A stretch of DNA of 64,000 nucleotides from Diplodia intermedia (Eukaryota > Ascomycota > Dothideomycetes > Botryosphaeriales > Botryosphaeriaceae). The notes beneath the pieces are model-generated. The model saw nothing but the letters and a program-made list of their open reading frames with translations, was not told the origin of the DNA and did not search any database. The stretch covers positions 310,001 to 374,000 of the forward strand of contig JAKEKT010000019.1 of assembly GCA_021495925.1 (NCBI GenBank). The letters run 5' to 3'. The stretch's first letter is position 1. Every line of letters starts with the position of its first letter. The position numbers and the translations under genes were made by a program. Shown one piece after another: positions 45,981 through 53,710 of the stretch.

Positions 45981-47251
45981 TTTTTTTTCCCCTACAAACT
46001 TCATCTTTATCCCTTCGTGTGTCCACCGATACCGCCTTCGGAGTTAGAACGCCTAGCTACTAGAATGCCATTAGATTTCTACTGGCCACGCGTCTGTGCG
46101 CGTGCACGTATCGAACTCATGGGCCACGATACACGGGTAGCGAATCTAGTGAAACTGCTTAATTTCGTAGTTGCTACTATCGCTCAACGAGCTGCCAGAC
46201 GGTCCTCCTTACAATGCCATAACACGTTGCAGTGCTTGCACGGCGTAATAGCTGCAACCTTTCGCTATTCCAACTACGTGTGGATTCTCGTCTTGCCTGC
46301 TCCTCAAGCAGAGTATACGATAGCTGTTGTTCTAACAGACTCGCAAATTCTCGACGATCCTTTATAACAATGGCGAGTAGACCAGGCGTAGCGCGTGCAC
46401 GGCCGCGGAGGGAAGAAAAGGTTTAAAATCTAAATACACCCACCTTTATCATGCTAACCGGATCGCCTTCGCTCATCCAATAGCTGCATGACCTACGCTA
46501 CTATGAAAAATGCGGCGAGCAAGGGCTCTTCCCAACGTTCTTTGCAAGTCAACCCTACTACACAAACTGTCACACGGTGGCAAACTATAGGAGCGTCGCC
46601 ATCTAACGCCTGGCGCGCTATTTCTAATATGGAGATACGGCGCCGGACAGGAGAACGCTAGCGTGCTGCCATGTTTTTTCTTGAAACATTCTCTGCATTA
46701 AAGGGGAAGGATTTGGCCTATTTATAAAAGAAGGCACGACTAGTAATTTTATCGCAGATTTTTCAGTAATTTGCTATTAAGGCACAACATTAGAGATTAC
46801 GCAGTAAAATAACCCTAGACTATTAGCTAGAAGCCGTTTAAGAGTTTTCTCCTCAGTAAAAAAAAAGGCCACAAGAGAAAGGGTCGCCAAACGTACCTAA
46901 GTTCGGTGTCGGTTTTCGCAGCTGCGCGGGCAGCAAGAAGCGGACAGCGGCGATGCCGGAAACGCCTATAAACCTGCGTGCGCACCAAAAATCCATTAGC
47001 TTTTCCTAATCTTAGTGGCGAAAAGAAAGGTTATGCGCCTTATGCTCCGACTGCTCCTCATCCCCCTGCGGGGCGGACTAAGCGAGCCCCTCTCCAGAAG
47101 ATCTCATATTGCCACCCCCTCCTCTGCTTTCGTCTCGTCGTTCATGGCTTGGAGCATTGTTTCTTGATCGGCGCGATCTACTGCCACATTCACTGCCACG
47201 TTTGCCAACGCCGTAGAAATGACATTGCGGCCGCCCGCTGCGGCTAGGCAA
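45981..47251. other. Mosaic repeat-derived region, moderate GC
   Basis: Composition changes sharply at ~45980 from AT-rich to balanced. Coding-like but broken stretches occur (for example + strand 46017-46367). No domain or complete gene is recognised. It is probably a different, less mutated element. Confidence 0.4.
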
Positions 47252-47347
47252 GCGAGCGATCGAGCAGGCGAGGGTATAAGCACTTGCGGAGATAGATGAG
47301 CACGTCTACTAGATGCGCAAGCGCTCATACCCTTACTCGATCGCTCG
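47252..47347. repeat. 96-bp inverted repeat
   Basis: The left arm GCGAGCGATCGAGCAGG with AGGGTATAAGC (47252-47281) is complementary to the right arm GCTCATACCCTTACTCGATC with GCTCG (47323-47347), with a few mismatches. It could be a small inverted-repeat element or a terminus pair. Confidence 0.55.
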
Positions 47348-47415
47348 TGCGTCTGCTGGGCCGCCTACGCGAGTGAAACCTAAAAGCAGCGTAGTCTTAG
47401 AAATAGTGGTGGGGC

Positions 47416-47454
47416 AAATCAGTAGAATTAGACTGAAATGCATTCTACTGATTT
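47416..47454. repeat. 39-bp perfect hairpin
   Basis: AAATCAGTAGAAT (47416-47428) and ATTCTACTGATTT (47442-47454) are perfect complements around a 13-nt loop. Confidence 0.7.
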
Positions 47455-47589
47455 TTCCTAATTCTATTGCTCGAGCCCCGCCAACGCGCAACCCGGCAGC
47501 ATATCCGCCTTCCGTTCGATCGCGCAACGACGCTATCGAGCGTGCCTACAGCACCCTCTATGCTGTGCGCGATTCATGCTCGAGCGTAA

Positions 47590-47945
47590 GGGATGACGTA
47601 TTAGACGCCGGCAAACGCCGAGCAAGCTGGTGCGATAGCGCCCTAATGAACTCGCCGTTCTCGTCGCCGATGTTAGCGTTGGGCGGGAGGTACTTGGGCG
47701 CGGCGACGGGCGCGGTGCGGTCGATATATATTGGCGCTCACGTCTTCTCGTCGCGTGCGAAGCCGGTCATAATGGAGCATAGCATAAAGAGGTGGTCGTC
47801 CGACAGCTACTCGCGCGCATGCTTCTAGGCGTTAAGCGCGACGGGCTGCGTCACCGTCGTGTTCGTCTTAGGCGCCACGTCCTTCTCCTCGATGCTGTAG
47901 TCGCCCGTCAGGCTCCACTCGTGGTCCGGCATTTCGCTGCCCGAC
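47590..47945 (-). pseudogene. Relic of an unknown gene with in-frame stops
   Basis: On the reverse strand a constant frame reads MPDHEWSLTGDYSIEEKDV, then KTNTTVTQPVALNA, TAG, KHARE, TAG, LSDDHLFMLCSIMTGFARDE, KT, TGA, then YIDRTAPVAAPKYLPPNANI and NGEFIRALSHQLARRLP. The three stops are each one C-to-T step from CAG or CGA. The coding character is strong but no family is recognised. Confidence 0.55.
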
Positions 47946-48249
47946 GGTTATCACTACACTGGACACGATACACCAGGATGCTTTGGCGCGAAAAGGTGTA
48001 CTGTCGCTAATAGTGTCAACATTAGCCAGCCCTCACTTGTCATCAAGAATCAAGCCATTATTCGCAACAAGCGTCGAGTATGAAGTCATTATTCGTCCAC
48101 ACGCAGTACCAGCTCCTACAGATCAAATCCTGAATCCACCCACAACTGCCCGATAAATTTCTTGACGACAGCTTAAGCGCTGCATCCAGCAAGCTTCCGT
48201 TTTTCCTTTCTAGCAAATCCCGAATCTGCCCACAACTGGTCGATAAATA

Positions 48250-48850
48250 TTTTGACGACAGCTCAAGAGCTGCGTACAGCAAGCTTGGAATTCGCCGCGT
48301 CCAACTTTCTGCGCACAACCGCCAGCTGTCGCTGTAGGCCGTCGGTGTTTTTCTGCGCAATCCCAATCTGCTCGTGGTACAACGCGAGCAACCGGTTGTG
48401 CCTCGCCACCATGTCCTCCGCCCATTTGTGGTTACTGTCGTTGCACTCCTTGTGTCTGTCGATGCTTTCTTTGAGCTTGCGGACCACGCTAAGAATGATT
48501 CCGGCCCTCCTGTAGACAAGATCGTACCGCTTGCGTTGAGCGTCCATCTCGGACTTATGAAGTTGACCTTCCGATTCGGCTTTTATTGAAAACGTCTTGA
48601 TGTCATCTTCTGCCTTGGCGAGAGCCTTCTGCAAGATGTCATCCCGAAGCTTTAAGGCGCGACTAAACTCGTCGAGCTCGCGCTCTTTCTAGCGTAGCTG
48701 CTCCTCAGTCCGCTGCAGGCTTCTTCGTGTGGCGACGATCCTGTTCATCATTTCGTTTGTGAGGCCATGCAGGTATTCTTAGTTGTTGGTAAGCCTCTTG
48801 ATCTCGTCGTCCTTTAGCAATTCACCGGCAAATTCCCCAAATACCCAGTT
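48250..48850 (-). pseudogene. Relic of a coiled-coil protein gene
   Basis: A single reverse-strand frame of ~200 codons runs from FAGELLKDDEIKRLTNN through NRIVATRRSLQRTEEQLR, LQKALAKAEDDIKTFS and RKLKESIDRHKE to LQRQLAVVRRKLDAANSKL. Heptad spacing of hydrophobics and abundant Lys/Glu indicate coiled coil throughout. Two internal stops (TAA after LTNN, TAG after EEQLR) are one C-to-T change from CAA and CAG. Downstream of 48634 the frame is otherwise intact. No specific family can be named. Confidence 0.6.
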
Positions 48851-49171
48851 TTTCGAAAATAATTTCTGAAATACCCATACCCTTACTCAAATACCCAGTT
48901 TTCATAAAATTTACCCAAATACCCTATTTTTAAGCATAACTTTCTATGCATTTCCTTACAAATTATAAAACGGATATTTCGGTAAAAGATATTTACCCAA
49001 ATACCCTACTTTACATTTTATTTACCTAAATACCCGGTTTTTCGTAAATTACGAACTTTACTTTATGCAAGGTCTATTATTTACCCAAATACCCAGGTGG
49101 GTATTTCAGTAAGGGTATGGGTATTTCAGAAATTATTTTTAAAAAACTGGGTATTTGAGTAATTTGCCGGA
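48829..49171. mobile_element. 343-bp element with ~70-bp terminal inverted repeats
   Basis: The left end from 48829 (CCGGCAAATT, then CAAATACCCAGTTTTT and TTTCTGAAATACCCATACCC) is repeated in inverse orientation at the right end (GGGTATGGGTATTTC, then AACTGGGTATTTGAG and TAATTTGCCGG). Between them the word ACCCAAATACCC recurs several times in AT-rich DNA. A matching solo end occurs at 42251. No convincing target duplication was found. Confidence 0.75.
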
Positions 49172-49439
49172 GGGCTGCTCTACTATAGCATAGACATAGT
49201 CTGTAAGTTCTTAAGACTTAGACGGATCGTAAACATACTATTCGTTGGAGGTAAGGTGGGGCAACCGTCTACACCACGCGACCGCTGACTGCTGCATCGT
49301 GCACTTCGACGCCTGCCACCGCCCGGCCAGCCCGCACGGCCCTGAGAACGCATGCCAATGGGTTAGCCATGGCGATGGCCTCAGCGATGGCCCCGACATC
49401 CGTGGGGTTGAGGGTCCCGTGGGTTCACCATCAACAAAC

Positions 49440-50380
49440 ATCAACCTTCGCCCCATGCTAGCAACTCGATATTCAACATCTAGATACATGGCGCTTATTA
49501 TAACGAGCCCGCTAAGTTTCTTTTTGTTAGCGGATCGTAAAGCTATACTTCTTACCAAAAGTGCGCCTCTACACTATAGACCTACTATTAATATCGACCT
49601 TTATCTTATGCCAGCAACTCGAAATTTAGCATTTAGATTCATAGTATTTATTCTAATAAGCGTACTAAGTTTTAAGATATAGACGGATTATAAAGGTCTT
49701 CTTACTAACGATGCCCTGTTAGGCAAGCCGGCTACCATAGACGGAAGTTAGCTATCATCTTATACTAGCAACTCGAAATTTAGCATTTAGATTCACGGTA
49801 TTCATTCTAATAAGCGGATTAAGTTTCAAGGTAGAGACGGATTATAAAGGTCTTTCTACTATAGGGCCTCCAAGAATCGGTTTATGCGAGGCGCTCCGGC
49901 AATAACTCCGTCACACAAGAAACCACCCCACGAATAAGCAAGAGATTTAGCTAAAATTAATATATATTATAGAGTCTTTCTTTCTCTTTAAAAATATAAA
50001 ATTTTTATTTAAAAATCTTCTCTCTACGCTACGTTATAATAAGTTAAGTACGATAGTTAAGAATTTGGTGTTCCTACGATACGCCTGTGCGCGTATCCGT
50101 GCCCGCCTGTCTCGTACCCGGCGACTTTTCCCTAAGAAAAAGGTGTGCATGCGCGGATATACGCCGGCCCCTCGCATAAACCGATCCTTGGAGGCCCTGT
50201 AACGGTGCCCTGCTAGGCAAGCCGGCCCACCATAGACGGAAGCTGGCTATCGTCTTATGCCAGCAACTTGATACTTAGTACTTGAGCTTTTAACGCTCAT
50301 CTCGACCGGCGTGTTAAGTTTCAAGATGTAAACGGACTCTAAAGTTGTACTTCTCACCAACAGTGCCTCACTGGGCTAGC
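49440..50380. repeat. Degenerate ~150-bp repeat family, at least four units
   Basis: Units begin near 49448, 49608, 49760 and 50239 with GCCAGCAACTCGA or a variant, then ATTTAGATTCA, TAAGTTTCAAGAT and ACGGATTATAAAGG, and end with ATGCCCTGTTAGGCAAGCCGG in the fuller copies. C/T and G/A differences between copies fit RIP. The third unit is interrupted by the element at 49862-50199. Confidence 0.7.
49862..50199. mobile_element. 338-bp MITE with TA target duplication
   Basis: The ends TAGGGCCTCCAAGAATCGG and CCGATCCTTGGAGGCCCTG are inverted repeats that extend through GGTTTATGCGAG for ~36 bp. It is flanked by TA on both sides (49860-49861 and 50200-50201). Comparison with the neighbouring repeat unit shows the uninterrupted sequence CTTACTAACGATGCCC. 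TA duplication suggests a Tc1/mariner-type transposase mobilised it; the inside has no coding sequence. Confidence 0.75.
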
Positions 50381-50649
50381 CGGCGCACCTGTGGGCCAAA
50401 CAGAATGGTGAGCACTGTCAGGCTGGCCAGCCCCGGCAGACTTGGGGGAGGGGGAGTAGGGAGAGAAGGGAGGGAGGACGTGGTGCAGGCGGCGGGCGGC
50501 GACGCGGTGCATGCGGTGGGGCCGGAGTCCCCAGACATGGGAATCACACTTCACGGTAAGCAAACGCCACCAAACTACCCCACTAAACCACCACACCAAA
50601 CCACCCCACCGAACCACGTCCAGATGTTTGCATCTCTAAAGCCACTGTA

Positions 50650-50986
50650 CTTACAGACCGTTGCGGTATCGTAAAGGTGTTGATACTACAGCTGGTTCTC
50701 CAGGTAAGCTTGGAAGTACCAACATCGTTACGATGCAACAACACCAAACTTTGAGGAAGGCTTCGAGAAGCCGAGATTAAATAGCCCCTGGCTTAACAGA
50801 CTGTTGGAGCATCGTAAAGGTCTTGAGATTTGTCATGGTCATCCGAGAGCTGGTGATGCACCACGACCATTTCGAGGGGACATATCACCTGCAAACTTCG
50901 AGGAGGGATTAACGATACCTAGATGAAACAGCCCTTGGCTTTGAAGATTGTTGCGGCATGGTAAAGGTCTTTTTTTTTTTTTTTTT
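50650..50986. repeat. ~145-bp tandem repeats ending in a T17 run
   Basis: TTGCGGTATCGTAAAGG at 50661, TTGGAGCATCGTAAAGG at 50804 and TTGCGGCATGGTAAAGG at 50951 mark three successive units. The intervening text (ACTTTGAGGAAGG / ACTTCGAGGAGGG, TAGCCC / CAGCCC, TGGCTT) also aligns. The last unit runs into 17 T at 50970-50986. Confidence 0.7.
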
Positions 50987-51044
50987 GCTGTGGTGGACTT
51001 CGGACGCCATTTTAGGCTTAGCGCCAGTGGCTCCGAACACTGTC

Positions 51045-51815
51045 AGTGCGCCGCGCAACCGCGAGCATCACCAAAGCCGCGAACACCACCCGCAGTATCG
51101 AGCATCGGCAGTGGCCGCGAACACCGCCCAGCAGCAGCGAGCAGCCGTGAGCATCGCCAGTGGCCGCGAACACCGCAAGCAGCAGCGAGCACCACCAACA
51201 GCAGCGAGCATCGCCAATGGCCACGAACGCCGCCCAGCAGCAGCGAGAATCACCAGTGGCCGTGAGCACCAGCAGCAGCCGTAAGAATCGCCAGTGGCCG
51301 CGAACACCACCAGCAGCCGCCAGCAACCGCCAGCATTACCTAGGCGCGAACACCGCCAACATCTTCGAGAATCGCCAGTGGCCGTGAGCACTATCAGCGA
51401 GCACCAGCAGCCGTGAGCACCGCCCAGTAGTAGCCAGCATCCCCAGTGGCCGTGAGAATCGCCGGAGTCCGCGAACACCGCCAGCAACAGCGAGCATCGC
51501 CAGCAGCCGTGAGCATCGCCAGTGGCCGCGAACACCGCCAGCATCACCAGTGCCCGTGAGCAACAGCAGCAGCCCTCAGCAGCCGCGAGAATCACCTAGC
51601 CATGAGCACCGCCAAGTAGCAGCGAGCATCGCCAATGGCCGCGAATACCGTCAGCAGCAGCGAGCACCACCAGCAGCCGTGAGTATCGCCAGCAGCCGCG
51701 AGAATCACCTAGCCATGAGCACCACCAACAGCGAGCATCGCCAGTGGCCGTGAGCACCACCTAGCCATGAGCACTACTAGCACCAGTGAGCATCACCAGT
51801 GGCCGTGAAGTAACG
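51045..51815. repeat. GC-rich minisatellite array (~770 bp)
   Basis: Variants of two ~18-bp modules, AGCAGCCGTGAGCATCGCC and AGTGGCCGCGAACACCGCC, alternate irregularly for ~770 bp. Several frames on both strands stay open for long stretches, giving Gln/Ser/Ala/His-rich or Leu/Ala-rich virtual proteins. That is a property of the repeat, not evidence of a gene. Confidence 0.85.
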
Positions 51816-52059
51816 AGCGGGAAGCGCTTTTCCGCCTCTCGCCTCATGATTCAGGCCGACTTTGGCCAAGTAAACCTTCAGAACCCAGTCAAAGAGGTTG
51901 CCCTTGACTAACTGCTCTTACAGCCTTGACTCCGCCACTTACGCCAAAACCACCGGTCTGACATCCAAAGTCAAAATCTCGCGCTCTCCCATCGATGGAA
52001 TTGGCTCCCAATCGCACCTACAAGCCGACCAAACTTCTAGCTCTGGCGCGGCTCTGTGC

Positions 52060-52740
52060 TGCCGCGGACGATTGCACAATTCGACATTGTGAATGCTGCC
52101 GCCACGAAGATGTTGAAGGAGCAGATTGCTGTTGCTGGATCTCGCACCAATGAAGGCTTCGTGACTTGGGTCAACAACGTTCAGCCAGGGAGATGCCAAC
52201 GTAGTGAGTGAAGAGCCTGAAGAGCTCGGGGCGATTCCCTTTGCTCGAACCAACCAGCCACAGTCCATCGTGCACCTGAAGACATTCAACATCTATGTAC
52301 ACCCTCGCAACCGAGCCCTCAGCCCTTGCGGCAACACTCATGGCCATGGATGACAGTCCCTTGGGCATTGGCGGTGATCGATCCGGGTCCCTGTTGCCCT
52401 GTGCGGTGTAAGTCTTTAGACGTAGCATGGACGAAGTTAACCGCTGTAGCTCTTGGGACTGTTGCCCAGCCCGGGACGCATCAGTACCGACGGCCTCGTG
52501 GTCCCAACTCCAGAATGCAACGCCATCGTCGGAACTCCCAGCCCGTTCGCCAGGTCACCTCGCTACCTCGAACCTGGTACCAGCTCTGCCGTCAGTTAAG
52601 GCCTTTCACCCCGTGGGGTCATGCGGCCAACCACTTTGGAGACACTGGTGGAGACATTCGCAAAAAGTGTGTTGCCGGCGGGGAGCCTCTGGAACCTTGA
52701 CCGAGCGGATTCTGAAGCATAACGAGGACAACACGGCTGC
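52060..52740 (+). pseudogene. Acetamidase-like (amidase-signature) gene relic
   Basis: Fragments in shifting frames line up with the amidase core in the right order. First comes VAGSRTNEGFVTWVNNVQPG, then FARTNQPQSIVHLKTF, PRNRALSPCGNT, ALAATLMAMDDSPLGIGG and DRSGSLLPCAV followed by a GTAAGT, and later ANHFGDTGGDIRKKCVAGGE with PLEP. These correspond to the family blocks ...KTNVPQ..., NPRNRSLTPGGSSGGE and SPLGIGTDIGGSLRIPAA. The catalytic GGSSGGE is replaced by CGNTHG, and stops and frameshifts abound, so the gene is dead. Confidence 0.6.
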
Positions 52741-53009
52741 TGGGGGGAGGGAAGGGGGTGTGCACCAACCGGAAGATTGTGATGATGGCATTGAATGATC
52801 GGCAAGGTTCCTTGCTCAGGCCTGGCGTAACTTGTTCCCAAAGCGTTCGTACAGGGCTTTCCACGGCATAGCGAGAGGTTTCTGCATTCCCTGGCAAAGA
52901 TAGTAGCCTAACCGGTCTCTCAACTATCACCTTCAGAGTTTCCAAAAGCAGCCAACACGGCGCGAGTGAATTTCTACCAAATGTCCTGTGAAGATAAATC
53001 AACCATAGT

Positions 53010-53430
53010 ACTCCACAATGGGTCTTCTCAGCCTCACCCCTTCGACTCCCTTGGGTCAGGCGAGGTCGAGCTACCCATCAAGATCCTGCAAGTCGCCTTG
53101 CCCAATATGCCGCTCCGGTCCAAATCCCTCAATATCCAACAGCCCTGCAAGGCCGACATGGTCCCGTTTCTCAAGGTGGACTGGTGCCATTCTGCCGCCC
53201 CGCCCCATTCACGTTGCTGCAATCCTCTTCCACAGACTCGACAGCAGGGCATTCTTCAAGACTCTCGTCAACATCGACAACTCACTCGAGGAACTGCCGG
53301 TCCATATTGAAGGCGCGGCCGACATTGGTGAACTGCTTGAGATCGAGCAGCTTTGCCTGAAGCACCCCGCCATGGCCAAGGAGATTTAGAAGCCCGAGTT
53401 GCCCAAGGGCGTTTTCACGTTCACGGCACA
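53010..53430 (+). pseudogene. Copper amine oxidase gene relic (N-terminal part)
   Basis: One frame gives SQPHPFDSLGSGEVELPIKI, LQVALPNMPLRSKSLNIQ and KADMVPFLKVDW. After a frameshift the next frame gives ILFHRLDSRAFFKTLVNID, LEELPVHIEGAADIGELLEI and LCLKHPAMAKEI, then a stop followed by KPELPKG. The order and spacing match the N2/N3 domains of copper amine oxidases. The catalytic TPQ domain is absent. Assignment is by remembered family pattern. Confidence 0.6.
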
Positions 53431-53507
53431 ATGTCACGGGAGTAGGAGATCTTTTTTGCAAGCTATTGTTCTGGATGATGGGAAGAAAAAACTCATTGTG
53501 CTGGATT

Positions 53508-53533
53508 GGGGGGGGGGGGGGGGGGGGGGGGGG
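53508..53533. repeat. Run of 26 G
   Basis: An uninterrupted poly-G tract lies between the amine-oxidase relic and the helicase 3' end. Its exact length may be a sequencing artefact. Confidence 0.8.
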
Positions 53534-53710
53534 AGCAAAGGTTCATTGTAGAGTCGATATCTACCGCTCGTATCGGATGGAGAAGAGTAAGGAAATGAGT
53601 GGATCCCGCTTCATGTACTGATCCTCGCAAACAAGAAAACAATATTTTGCTGGCTACGCCGTCGTGGAGGCAAATGTTTTTTTTGGCAATAGCCGTGAAG
53701 CTAAATGTCC

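Noticed and set aside
46017..46367. A 116-codon + strand frame in the mosaic region
   Set aside because: It starts with an alternative codon, no family motif or splice context was recognised, and the region around is full of broken frames, so it is not called as a gene.
49060..49171. Telomere-like repeat (ACCCAAATACCC words)
   Set aside because: Fungal telomeres here would be TTAGGG. The words belong to the terminal inverted repeats of a small element.
51018..51595. Reverse and forward open frames over the minisatellite
   Set aside because: All arise from an 18-bp-based repeat whose period is a multiple of three; there is no start context or flanking coding sequence.
51045..51815. CRISPR-like array
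   Set aside because: The modules are degenerate, contiguous and lack unique spacers, and the genome is eukaryotic.
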